Shown piece by piece: positions 1-7,595 of a DNA stretch of 13,367 bases (positions are counted from its first letter, which is position 1; every line of letters begins with the position of its first letter). The stretch comes from CAYZQE01 sp964480635 (lineage in GTDB: Bacteria; Pseudomonadota; Gammaproteobacteria; GCA-001735895): the NCBI GenBank assembly GCA_964480635.1, contig CAYZQE010000065.1, positions 1 to 13,367 of the forward strand, written 5' to 3'. A program made the translations under genes and the position numbers. The notes under the pieces were generated by a model. The model had not been told where the DNA came from and did no database searches. It worked only from the letters and a program-made list of their open reading frames with translations.

Positions 1-941
1 CAATTAATTTGACTCGCGGTACAAGGCTGCTCTTTAAAAATAGAATTACTGATGCCCATATCACCCTGTAACGCAGCGGCAACTTGAAAACGAATACTGG
101 CCTTATTGGCCTTTAAGCCAAACCGTCCTGCCGATGGTTTTTGCGTCTCAAAATCCCATGTCATGTTCACCCGTCCAGAAATACCATCTTTATCTCGGTC
201 ATCTGGGTCGGCTAATTGGTTAATGTCATTTTGATCAATTAAGGCCAATAATCCGACACCATGAAGTGGTGGAGAGTTTCGAATGCCCATCAAGGTATCA
301 GGATGCATTTTGCCATAACCTAAGTTGCGAATGTTAACCTCAGGTCGGCGTAATTCAATTTGGTTGCCATCAGGGTAAGTAAAGCTAGATTTCACCCAAT
401 TAACATAAACATAAACATAACCTTCGGGAGGAACGTCTTTAACCGATTTTGTTTCGACACCAAACTGGTGTGATAAAGCGGTTGACTGTGATTGTAATTG
501 GTCGCCATAAACGGGCTCGGCAATAACGCCATTAACAGGGTCAAAACCTGGAATACTTAAGCGTAAAAAATTAGTGAACATTAACTGTTTGCCATCTGTT
601 GGCATGTGTCCACGTCCGCCATTACTGTGACAAATAAGGCATGTGCGCGTGTTATAAAGTGGCCCTAAGCCATCTCTGGCATCTGTTAAAGTCGGCGCTT
701 TAACCCAAGGCTGGTGCGCTAATGCTTTGCCTGCAAAAAAATCAGGCTTTTTTTGTTGTGCCAAATTAGCCGATGGCAACATAAAAGAGGGCAAAGGTTT
801 TATTGATACCGTGGTATCGCCCCCTGGCTTTAATTCATTCATATCAATTTTGGGTACAGCATTCATTAAATTTTGCTGATAAAACAAAAAAACCGCAATT
901 GCGGCTAAGGATAAAACACTGTATAGGTAAAACTTTTTCAT
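1..941 (-). CDS. DUF1111 dihaem cytochrome, 'thiol oxidoreductase-like' (C-terminus beyond window edge)
   Basis: An open minus-strand frame runs from ATG at 941 to the window edge, about 313 codons with no stop. The N-terminus (MKKFYLYSVLSLAAIAVFLF) is a signal peptide or uncleaved signal anchor without a lipobox. Residues 86-110 read TDARDGLGPLYN followed by the haem c motif CLICH (101-105) and NGGRG, the hallmark N-terminal block of the DUF1111 / COG3488 family. The second CxxCH expected near residue 320-340 would lie past the edge. The family is a predicted periplasmic dihaem protein that travels with imelysins; its reaction is not known. It lies 93 bp downstream of the imelysin gene (1035-2540) on the same strand, with a terminator between them. 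I see no good Shine-Dalgarno site before ATG 941. The product is a paralogue of the 5514-6824 protein. Family call is secure; function is open. Confidence 0.9.
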   Translation of the reverse strand, partial: MKKFYLYSVLSLAAIAVFLFYQQNLMNAVPKIDMNELKPGGDTTVSIKPLPSFMLPSANLAQQKKPDFFAGKALAHQPWVKAPTLTDARDGLGPLYNTRTCLICHSNGGRGHMPTDGKQLMFTNFLRLSIPGFDPVNGVIAEPVYGDQLQSQSTALSHQFGVETKSVKDVPPEGYVYVYVNWVKSSFTYPDGNQIELRRPEVNIRNLGYGKMHPDTLMGIRNSPPLHGVGLLALIDQNDINQLADPDDRDKDGISGRVNMTWDFETQKPSAGRFGLKANKASIRFQVAAALQGDMGISNSIFKEQPCTASQIN

Positions 942-979
942 TCATTCAAAACGTTATTGCTTAATATTATTTTATACAT

Positions 980-1006
980 AAAAAAAACAGCCAACAAAGC
1001 TGGCTG
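980..1006 (-). terminator. Rho-independent terminator after the minus-strand imelysin gene
   Basis: CAGCCA (988-993) and TGGCTG (1001-1006) form a 6-bp perfect stem around a 7-nt loop. Read on the minus strand, an eight-T run (987-980) follows directly. It lies 29 bp beyond the imelysin stop and 39 bp before the DUF1111 start. It should therefore cut transcription between the two genes and allow only partial read-through. Confidence 0.8.
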
Positions 1007-1034
1007 CTTCTTATTCATCAATACTAACTACAAT

Positions 1035-2540
1035 TTAACACTGAGTCGTTGGATCAGTAGTATCACAATCCGTATCTTCAAAATCATCAATACTGGCATT
1101 ACCCAAACCTAAATCTGAAGCAATTTCTACAAACTTCACACCTTGAGCATTCAACGATAAAATCGTTTTCCCCATAGGGTCGTCAGATGAAATAGGTGTT
1201 TGAATTTGAACATCTACAGGCGAACCAGCTCGAGCAAGTGTATCAATTTCAGTTGTATTGGTCGCTGTTAACGCTAAGGCTGTCGTTACTTCGCCAGCAA
1301 GTGTCGTAGCACCGTGATCCATTAAGTAATCTTTCAAGCCATACCCGTCAACGGCATTTGTCGTTACATCAGCCGTACCATTTAAACTGCTGTCATAACC
1401 TGCATATTCACCGTTGTAGGCATTAACAACACCTAAAGAATTTAAAACGATATCACGATGCGTGTTATCAGAAAAACATGAATGCTCATCTTCTTGAGAG
1501 TTTGCTGAGAAAGCAATTTGCATGCGCTCGCCCGCTAATTCACCCACTGATAAACCCCCCATACCATTGACGATTTCTAACATTTTCACCTTAGCTTCGG
1601 CCACATTGGCAACCGTTGTAAACGTTGATCTAAATGCTCCAGTATCAGCATCCCATTGATCACGAACTTCGGTTAAATCAGCAATTAATTTATCAACAAC
1701 AACGCCCATAAAGTCATGGCGGCGTTGACAAGGCGTGTTGCTCGCATCAACTGTATGTGCAGTTCCCGTTGTACAAGTACCATTTAGCATAAAATCAGTT
1801 AATGGGCGCTGGCCACCTGCTGCTATATTTGCTGCATCATGAGTTTTAACCGCAGTGTCTCGGTTAGTCCCCACAGTAACGGCACCATTAGTATCTAAAT
1901 CTTGACCCCATAATAAAAATTCAATGGCGTGATAACCTGCCACCACGTCAGCTCCATCACCAGCTTCAGTCGTCTCTAACAAAGCAGTATTAATAGCAAT
2001 AGCTGAGCCAATAATATTATCTGAGTCATCTGCAACCGCAGCGGCTGTATTTAGAGGGTCAGTAATGCCTGATATTGTGTGATCGGTTTCAATTTGACCA
2101 CCATTAAAATCAGTGCCCGTTGCTACTACGTAGTCAATTAAAGCTTCACCTAATGGCCATGCGTTAATGGCACCTTCTGGCGCACCAATGCCATTGGCAC
2201 TCTCATCGTCAATCGGGGTATCTCTAAAGCGATACACTTCAGTCTGACCATAAGGCTCACGAGACACTAACCAAGCATCCTTAGCAGCTTGTAAATTAGC
2301 TGCATTCGGCGTTGTCTCAAATGTTGTTAACGCTGTTTGTAACAAGACAGCCGTTGCCACTGAATCAGTATAGGCAGAGAAAGCAATATCTGCATTAGTG
2401 TTTAACACTTTTTGCATATCCGCTAAATTATGCTCAAACCCTGTCGCAACAGGATCATCATCGTCGTTATCACTGCTACAACCTGCTAAAAATGTTGTTG
2501 CCAAAATGGCAGAGACCAAAATCGTACGTTTAAATTTCAT
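1035..2540 (-). CDS. Imelysin-like (peptidase M75 / IrpA family) outer-membrane lipoprotein
   Basis: 501 aa. The N-terminus is a lipoprotein signal with lipobox LAGC (Cys21), followed by an acidic SSDNDDDD tether. Imelysin-family signatures are WLVSREPYGQTEVYRF (90-105), GAPEGAINAWPL (119-130), GYHAIEFLLWGQD (202-214) with the HxxE pair His204/Glu207, RPLTDF (245-250) and EDEHSCFSDNTH (350-361). Imelysins such as cyanobacterial IrpA and Pseudomonas ICMP are iron-regulated surface or periplasmic proteins; HxxE was proposed as a metal site, but protease activity is doubtful for most members. The C-terminus has two extra Cys in an acidic tail. ATG 2540 is preceded by AAGG at 10 nt and by a Fur-box promoter, supporting the start and iron control. 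A terminator follows, then a DUF1111 gene. A role in iron uptake or sensing is inferred. Confidence 0.93.
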   Translation of the reverse strand: MKFKRTILVSAILATTFLAGCSSDNDDDDPVATGFEHNLADMQKVLNTNADIAFSAYTDSVATAVLLQTALTTFETTPNAANLQAAKDAWLVSREPYGQTEVYRFRDTPIDDESANGIGAPEGAINAWPLGEALIDYVVATGTDFNGGQIETDHTISGITDPLNTAAAVADDSDNIIGSAIAINTALLETTEAGDGADVVAGYHAIEFLLWGQDLDTNGAVTVGTNRDTAVKTHDAANIAAGGQRPLTDFMLNGTCTTGTAHTVDASNTPCQRRHDFMGVVVDKLIADLTEVRDQWDADTGAFRSTFTTVANVAEAKVKMLEIVNGMGGLSVGELAGERMQIAFSANSQEDEHSCFSDNTHRDIVLNSLGVVNAYNGEYAGYDSSLNGTADVTTNAVDGYGLKDYLMDHGATTLAGEVTTALALTATNTTEIDTLARAGSPVDVQIQTPISSDDPMGKTILSLNAQGVKFVEIASDLGLGNASIDDFEDTDCDTTDPTTQC

Positions 2541-2586
2541 TATAGGAGTACCTTAAAAATAATTAAAAAATTCTAAATTCCTATTT

Positions 2587-2615
2587 ATCGTAATCATAAT
2601 GATAATGATTGTCAA
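2587..2615 (-). promoter_or_regulatory. Sigma-70-type promoter for the minus-strand imelysin gene
   Basis: On the minus strand a perfect -35 TTGACA (2615-2610) is followed after 17 bp by TACGAT (2592-2587), a 4/6 match to the -10 consensus. Transcription would begin near 2580, leaving a leader of about 40 nt before ATG 2540. The Fur-box-like sequence fills the spacer and overlaps the -35, the usual arrangement for repression by Fe-Fur. Confidence 0.65.
2595..2613. promoter_or_regulatory. Fur box
   Basis: CATAATGATAATGATTGTC matches the 19-bp Fur consensus GATAATGATAATCATTATC at 16 of 19 positions (mismatches at 1, 13 and 17). It lies inside the minus-strand promoter and about 95 bp upstream of the divergent CCP gene at 2706, so it could affect both directions. 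Adjacent sequence to about 2631 (GCATTATCATTTGC) carries a further overlapping, weaker half-match. Confidence 0.85.
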
Positions 2616-2659
2616 TTGCATTATCATTTGCGCTACTACTATCTCTAGTAATTGCATTA
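2614..2659 (+). repeat. 10-bp direct repeat AATTGCATTA in the divergent control region
   Basis: AATTGCATTA occurs at 2614-2623 and again at 2650-2659, 36 bp apart. A 9/10 match (ATTTGCATTA) is at 4009-4018, over the -35 of the second imelysin promoter. It may be part of extended Fur operators or another regulator's site. In AT-rich intergenic DNA chance is possible. Confidence 0.35.
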
Positions 2660-2705
2660 GTGCTATGAAATAATTCATCATCTATATATCTAACTCATAA
2701 AAAGC

Positions 2706-3935
2706 ATGCGTTTTCTATTTCTATGTCCTTTAATTTTATTTTTAGTCGCCTGTAACGGTGCATCAAACACCGATGAATCATCTTCGATTAAATCAAAAGC
2801 TAACTTGGGTGAAATGCTTTTTCAGGACACTAACCTATCATTAAACCGCTCTCAATCTTGTGCCACCTGCCACAACCCTACACATGCTTTTATTGACAGC
2901 AGGTTAGATGACGGCACATTAAGTCATAACGGACAAATAGCGGCGGTATCTCTTGGTGATGACGGCGTGTCTTTAGGCACTAGAAACTCACCGACGGCGA
3001 GTTATGCTTCGTTTGCGCCAGTTTTTGTTGCCAATAAAACACACAGCCGCCCAAGCAATGTCACTTCGGCGACTCAACAAAGTTATACGGGCGCTGTCGG
3101 CGGTCAATTTTTAGATGGCCGTGAGCCTGATTTACAAGGACAAGCTGGGGGGCCTTTTTTAAACCTTGTTGAAATGGGTATGCCCGATATCAATAGCGTG
3201 ATTGAGCGAATTAAAGAAAATGCCACTTATATTGAGGCATTTAAAGAGCTGTATAGCAGTGATATTTTTGACGACAACAATGATGCTTATGCCGCACTAA
3301 CCGATAGCATCGCAGAATTTGAAAAAACCAATGACTTTTCTCCTTTTAACGCAAAATACGACCAATCATTGGTGGGACAATATACCCTTAATCTAAAAGA
3401 ATTAACCGGTAAGGCTCTATTTTTTGCGGGTAATATGAATTGCTCAAGCTGCCACCAACTAAACCCCTTACTAAACCAAAGAGAAACGTTTAGCAGTTAT
3501 GAATATCACAATATCGGCACGCCAACCAATGCTGCTGTTAATGCCGCTAATGCAAGCACATCAAACGATATTGGGTTAATGAATAACAGTATTTTTGAGA
3601 ACGACAGTACGCAAAAAGGGAAATTTAAAGTACCTACTTTACGCAATGTGGCAGTCACCGAACCCTATATGCATAACGGCGTATTTCGCGACTTAAAAAC
3701 AGTTGTTGAATTTTACGATCATTTTGTAAATCCCGTTATACGCGCTAATAATCCAGAAACTGGATTAGCATGGGGAAGCCCAAACGTAGCAGAGAACATA
3801 AACAACACTGCTTTAAATGACAGCATTTCGCTTACCGACTATCAAATCGAAGGGCTTGTTTGCTTTTTAAGGCTACTAACTGATAGCCAATATCAGCACT
3901 TAGTCCAGAAAAAAGGTATAGATTGCGATGCTTAA
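2706..3935 (+). CDS. Dihaem cytochrome c peroxidase-family lipoprotein (CCP/MauG superfamily)
   Basis: 409 aa. The short lipoprotein signal MRFLFLCPLILFLVAC puts the lipidated Cys at 16, which supports ATG 2706 although no Shine-Dalgarno site is visible. Two haem c motifs are present: CATCH (52-56, in CATCHNPxxAF) and CSSCH (246-250). PYMHNGVF (Met322) supplies the Met expected as axial ligand in bacterial CCPs, where MauG has Tyr. Glu156 in NLVEMG fits the catalytic Glu of CCP/MauG. The residue 20 positions earlier, normally the inter-haem Trp of WDGR, is Leu136 (FLDGRE). The segment between haem 1 and that motif is about 20 residues longer than in the 8637-9755 paralogue. Such enzymes reduce H2O2 or oxidise partner proteins in the periplasm; the missing Trp makes ordinary peroxidase activity uncertain. 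It is first gene of the plus arm, 135 bp before an imelysin gene. Confidence 0.92.
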   Translation: MRFLFLCPLILFLVACNGASNTDESSSIKSKANLGEMLFQDTNLSLNRSQSCATCHNPTHAFIDSRLDDGTLSHNGQIAAVSLGDDGVSLGTRNSPTASYASFAPVFVANKTHSRPSNVTSATQQSYTGAVGGQFLDGREPDLQGQAGGPFLNLVEMGMPDINSVIERIKENATYIEAFKELYSSDIFDDNNDAYAALTDSIAEFEKTNDFSPFNAKYDQSLVGQYTLNLKELTGKALFFAGNMNCSSCHQLNPLLNQRETFSSYEYHNIGTPTNAAVNAANASTSNDIGLMNNSIFENDSTQKGKFKVPTLRNVAVTEPYMHNGVFRDLKTVVEFYDHFVNPVIRANNPETGLAWGSPNVAENINNTALNDSISLTDYQIEGLVCFLRLLTDSQYQHLVQKKGIDCDA

Positions 3936-3995
3936 GAGGAACTGAATAAGCCCAAGTTTTTACACTTTCTATGATTTATTGTCGTGAATACAAAT

Positions 3996-4014
3996 CATTA
4001 TTAATACCATTTGC
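3996..4014. promoter_or_regulatory. Weak candidate Fur box upstream of the second imelysin gene
   Basis: CATTATTAATACCATTTGC, read as its reverse complement, matches the 19-bp Fur consensus at about 12 of 19 positions and overlaps the -35 of the promoter at 4010-4038. On its own the match is weak. Position and the family of the downstream gene are what make it plausible. Confidence 0.4.
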
Positions 4015-4038
4015 ATTAAATGACTTGCTCATTATAAT
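4010..4038 (+). promoter_or_regulatory. Promoter for the plus-strand imelysin gene
   Basis: TTTGCA (4010-4015, 4/6 to the -35 consensus), 17-bp spacer, then a perfect TATAAT -10 (4033-4038). The start would be near 4045, about 26 nt before ATG 4071. The -35 sits in a short inverted repeat, CATTT-GCATT-AAATG (4008-4022). This suggests the imelysin gene is transcribed separately from the upstream CCP gene. Confidence 0.6.
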
Positions 4039-4070
4039 CATCACATTTTAATTTATCAGGGTCTAAACTT

Positions 4071-5420
4071 ATGACAATACAAAAATCCATACTCGGCGCA
4101 TTAACAGTCACCACTCTAATCGGGTTAACCGCTTGTCAAACGACACCAGCAATGAATACTGCTAGCTCCACATCAATTTTAGAAGCTTATGCCAACATGG
4201 CATCGGATGTTTATAGCGACGCTATGAATGATGCTAAAAAACTACAAACAACGATCACTAATTTTAACAAAGCACCTTCAGAAAATGGCTTTTCATCCGT
4301 AAAGACAGCTTGGTTAGCCTCTAGAGAGTCTTACGGACAAAGTGAAATTTTTCGTTTGTCTAATGGCCCTATTGATGCCGAAGACGGCTGGGTTGCCGAG
4401 GCTTATGGCGCACCAGAAGGACAGCTTAATGCATGGCCTTTAGATGAAAACATGATTGATTACACCATTGATGAAAATGGCAAACGCACCTCGGGCAACA
4501 TTATTGATACAGCAGGTCTGTTTAACCCAGGTGGTGACGGCGCTAAAGCCATCAATGTCTCTACCATTTCTGCTGATGCGATTGCTGCACTCAATGAAAA
4601 TGGCGGTGATGCCAACGTAGCAACAGGCTATCATGCCATCGAGTTTTTAGTATGGGGACAAGATCAAGACTATGCCAATTTCAGTGCTGATACGATTACT
4701 AATGGCGCATTAACGGCGGGACAAAGACCATTAACAGACTACACCAGCGATCAATATGCTTCTCGTCGCATGGCTTATTTAGCCGCTGCATCAGAGCAAA
4801 TTGTTACCGATTTAACGACTATCGTTAGTGCTTGGAGCACAGCAACATCATCTAATTGTTCGGTCGATGCAACGGGTTGTTACCGAGCAGCTTTATTAGG
4901 CCAGTTAAGCGGTAAGGATGCTGATAAAAACATCCCTAAAACAACGGCTATCAAGCAAATCATTGGTGGCATGGGCGTTTTCATTAAATCTGAACTTGCT
5001 AACGAACGTATTGCCGTAGCGGTATTAACACCTAGCGAGGAAGATGAGCATTCGTGTTTTTCTGACAACACGCACCGCGATATTTCTTTAAATTATCAAG
5101 GTTTTCTGAATGTGTTAAAAGCAAGCTATAACGGTAAAAAATATGGTGATAGCTTGTATGCCAATGCAACGGGTTCAACTAAAGCTGAAGTAGATACTTT
5201 GATTAAATCAATTAATATGAAGGTGGCTCAAATGAATTTATTGGCTGAAAATAAATGGCATTTTGATTATCAAATTTTAGCGGGTAACAATGCACGTGAC
5301 ATTCGTAAAATGAAAAATGAAATGCGTAAATTGGGTGACATGATGGTATCGGTTGCAAACGATATGAACCTATCCTTAACCACTGACGATGTCACAGATG
5401 CTGATGAAACAAAACTATAA
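4071..5420 (+). CDS. Imelysin-like (peptidase M75 / IrpA family) lipoprotein, paralogue of 1035-2540
   Basis: 449 aa. Signal with lipobox LTAC (Cys22), so probably membrane-anchored. Family blocks match the minus-strand paralogue in the same order: WLASRESYGQSEIFR (from Trp81), GAPEGQLNAWPL, GYHAIEFLVWGQD (HxxE = His188/Glu191), RPLTDY and EDEHSCFSDNTH (324-335). It is about 50 residues shorter, lacking the acidic post-lipid stretch and the Cys-containing tail. An AGGG about 9 nt upstream supports ATG 4071. It has its own promoter with a weak Fur-like site and is followed by a strong terminator, then a DUF1111 gene. Imelysins are linked to iron uptake in other bacteria; what this one binds or does is inferred only. 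Confidence 0.93.
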   Translation: MTIQKSILGALTVTTLIGLTACQTTPAMNTASSTSILEAYANMASDVYSDAMNDAKKLQTTITNFNKAPSENGFSSVKTAWLASRESYGQSEIFRLSNGPIDAEDGWVAEAYGAPEGQLNAWPLDENMIDYTIDENGKRTSGNIIDTAGLFNPGGDGAKAINVSTISADAIAALNENGGDANVATGYHAIEFLVWGQDQDYANFSADTITNGALTAGQRPLTDYTSDQYASRRMAYLAAASEQIVTDLTTIVSAWSTATSSNCSVDATGCYRAALLGQLSGKDADKNIPKTTAIKQIIGGMGVFIKSELANERIAVAVLTPSEEDEHSCFSDNTHRDISLNYQGFLNVLKASYNGKKYGDSLYANATGSTKAEVDTLIKSINMKVAQMNLLAENKWHFDYQILAGNNARDIRKMKNEMRKLGDMMVSVANDMNLSLTTDDVTDADETKL

Positions 5421-5449
5421 TCACAAAATATTATAGCTCATTATTAAAA

Positions 5450-5484
5450 AGCCCTTTCTTTTGACTAACGAAGGGGCTTTTTTT
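5450..5484 (+). terminator. Rho-independent terminator after the plus-strand imelysin gene
   Basis: AGCCCTTTC (5450-5458) pairs with GAAGGGGCT (5470-5478), a 9-bp stem with one G-T wobble and an 11-nt loop, followed by a seven-T run (5478-5484). It ends 29 bp before the DUF1111 start. No promoter is evident in that gap, so DUF1111 expression may depend on read-through. Confidence 0.88.
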
Positions 5485-5513
5485 CAAGAAATTACCCTCA
5501 TCTTCGATCACCC

Positions 5514-6824
5514 ATGAAGTTTATTTTAATTTTTTTTCTTAGTCTCATATTAAACCAAACTTTTGCCAGCGACCTTTTTACGTCTGATCGTTCAAAAAAA
5601 GCGCTGTCTCATCCGGTCGAACCCTTATCCGATGACCTTCTCGATCATTTTTTTTTGGGGCGAAGCTTTTTTACCGTCCCTTGGGTCGAAGCACCTGCTG
5701 CAACCACAGCTAGAGATGGTTTAGGGCCATTATTTAATGCCAACACCTGTGTTAGCTGCCACAAAAACAATGGTGGTGGTGAATCCAGCACCTTAAAGCA
5801 AGGCAGCGTTAACCGCTCTATTGTTTTCAAACTCGTTCAACCACCTAGCAATACTAAAAACACCTTAGGATTTATGCCAGACCCAAACTATGGCGAGCAA
5901 CTCGCCATTAATGGCATTCACGGTGTGCCTTTTGAAGGTCACCTTAGCGTCACCTTTGACACTAAAACGTTTCAATACCCAGACAAAACAAAAACACTAT
6001 TAACACAACCTATTTTTAAAGTGAGCCAGCTTAATTACGGTGATTTAGCGCCCACAACAACACTCAACCCACGCAGAGCACTCCCTTTAACTGGCCTTGG
6101 TTTAATTGACAAAATTCCTGCACAACAAATTTTGCAGCGCCAAGACAGTCAAGACCAAAACCAAGATGGCATTTCAGGTAAGGCCAATCACGTTTGGTCA
6201 CCATCGGCACAACAATACACCTTAGGCCGATATGGCTGGAAGGCAACAATAGCCTCTTTAATAGATCAAACAGCCAGTGCTTTAATCAATGATATGGGAT
6301 TAACGTCGCCATTAGCTCAACAAGAAAATTGTACGATGACCCAAACAGCCTGCAATGCGGCTTATAAAAGCCAGTCTCATGATGTTCCACTGTTACGATT
6401 AAAAGCAATTACAACGTATATAAGCCACTTAAAAACACCTAAAACTAGCAATGCCCCTGTTGGAAAAAGGCTCTTTGAACAAGTTGGCTGTCAGGCTTGT
6501 CACCAAAATAATTACCGCACCGAGCAAGGCACCATCATTAACCCATACAGTGATTTTTTATTGCACGATATGGGGCAAGAACTGGCTGATAACAGTCAGC
6601 AATTTTTAGCGTTACCCTCTGAATGGCGCACCCCACCACTTTGGGGCTTAGGCTTAGCAAAAACATTGAATGCCAAAGCAGGATTTTTACACGATGGTCG
6701 AGCAAGCACAGTTGAACACGCTATTTTATGGCATGGTGGCGAAGCGTCTACTGCCAGACAAAACTTCATTAACCTCAGCAAAAAAGATAGAACAATACTT
6801 CTTTCTTTTCTTGCCAAACTATAA
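5514..6824 (+). CDS. DUF1111 dihaem cytochrome, 'thiol oxidoreductase-like'
   Basis: 436 aa, full length. The signal peptide (MKFILIFFLSLILNQTFAS) has no lipobox, so the protein is probably soluble in the periplasm. TARDGLGPLFN leads into the first haem motif CVSCH (79-83) and NNGGG. The second haem motif is CQACH (326-330) in a cytochrome-like C-terminal domain. The family blocks LPLTGLGLID and PPLWGLGLAKTLN...FLHDGRAST are also present. COG3488 proteins are annotated as possible thiol oxidoreductases, but I know of no firmly assigned reaction; electron transfer with the adjacent imelysin and CCP proteins is inferred. It lies 93 bp after the imelysin gene across a terminator, and 13 bp before the next imelysin-like gene, suggesting an operon downstream. 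Shine-Dalgarno signal is poor. Confidence 0.93.
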   Translation: MKFILIFFLSLILNQTFASDLFTSDRSKKALSHPVEPLSDDLLDHFFLGRSFFTVPWVEAPAATTARDGLGPLFNANTCVSCHKNNGGGESSTLKQGSVNRSIVFKLVQPPSNTKNTLGFMPDPNYGEQLAINGIHGVPFEGHLSVTFDTKTFQYPDKTKTLLTQPIFKVSQLNYGDLAPTTTLNPRRALPLTGLGLIDKIPAQQILQRQDSQDQNQDGISGKANHVWSPSAQQYTLGRYGWKATIASLIDQTASALINDMGLTSPLAQQENCTMTQTACNAAYKSQSHDVPLLRLKAITTYISHLKTPKTSNAPVGKRLFEQVGCQACHQNNYRTEQGTIINPYSDFLLHDMGQELADNSQQFLALPSEWRTPPLWGLGLAKTLNAKAGFLHDGRASTVEHAILWHGGEASTARQNFINLSKKDRTILLSFLAKL

Positions 6825-6837
6825 AAAGAGATATTTT

Positions 6838-7595
6838 ATGCGATTTAAAGCCCTATTATTTATTGGTTTACCTCTGTTTTTGGCACAGCCCTCATGGGCC
6901 GTAAAACCTTTAGAGCGCGTTCAAACACAATTTATTGAAGGTGTGTTAAGTGATGTTTTAATAAAAGATAGCTTGGCTAGCACCTTACATTTAAAGACTT
7001 TAAAGCAACAACTTAATCACTTTAAACAGCAACCGACCCTAGCTCAGCTAAGCCGAATTCAAACTGAGTTTAAAAGCCTATTACAAACTTGGAAATCAGT
7101 TGAAACTGTCTATGTAGCAGGCGCAATTGATGAAGACTATATAGACCACCCTCGCTTTATTGACTTTTTTCACCAAAGTAACGAATCAATCCCTAAATTA
7201 ATTGATCACGCTTTAAAAAATAAAGCTCCTCTAAACAAAGTGCTCTTTAAATATTCTACTAAAAGCATTAATGCACTCGAAGTTTTATTGTTTGCCAAAA
7301 CTAAGGATGAACTTATTGAGCTATTACAACAACGAAATTTTCGGCGTATTAATGCGGCACTTATCGTCGTTAACAATATGCAGCTTTGGCTCGGTGAAAT
7401 AGCAGAATTCTATCAAACAGATCAAAAGCTTAAAGCAAACCCCGGCCATGCGCTGGGTTTAGTGGTTAATGCGCTTATCGACAGCAGTTATAAATTAGTT
7501 AATTGGCGCATTGGCGAAGCGGGCGGTTTAGCGAAAAAACACTTTGGGAAGCCATCAATAAAGCACTTAGAATATGCTCTTTCTCAATCGTCTTT
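6838..7595 (+). CDS. Third imelysin-like protein, divergent HxxE motif (3' end lost in assembly gap)
   Basis: ATG 6838 is chosen over an in-frame ATG at 6670 because the latter lies inside the DUF1111 gene, whereas MRFKALLFIGLPLFLAQPSWA is a clear signal peptide placed 13 bp after the DUF1111 stop. About 252 codons are visible before the Ns. Family features: LLQTWKSVETVYVAG with PRFIDFF, KSINALEVLLF (142-152) at the place of GYHAIEFLLW, and a C-terminal LVNWRIGEAGGLAKKHFGKP block like the second imelysin of Pseudomonas-type loci. The motif His is Asn145 while Glu148 is kept, so the usual metal ligand pair is incomplete. No lipobox, hence likely soluble. Any reading frame continued through the Ns is artificial. 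It would act with the neighbouring DUF1111 protein. Confidence 0.85.

Noticed and set aside
2661..2669. TGCTATGAA as an extended -10 promoter for the CCP lipoprotein gene
   Set aside because: No matching -35 and only a 4/6 -10; the real plus-strand promoter in 2616-2700 could not be fixed by eye.
4440..5071. Minus-strand open frames inside the plus-strand imelysin gene
   Set aside because: Short frames fully inside a well-supported gene, with no recognisable motif or start signal.
6670..6837. In-frame upstream start (ATG 6670) for the third imelysin
   Set aside because: It lies inside the DUF1111 coding region and would bury the signal peptide; ATG 6838 follows the stop by 13 bp and starts a clean signal peptide.
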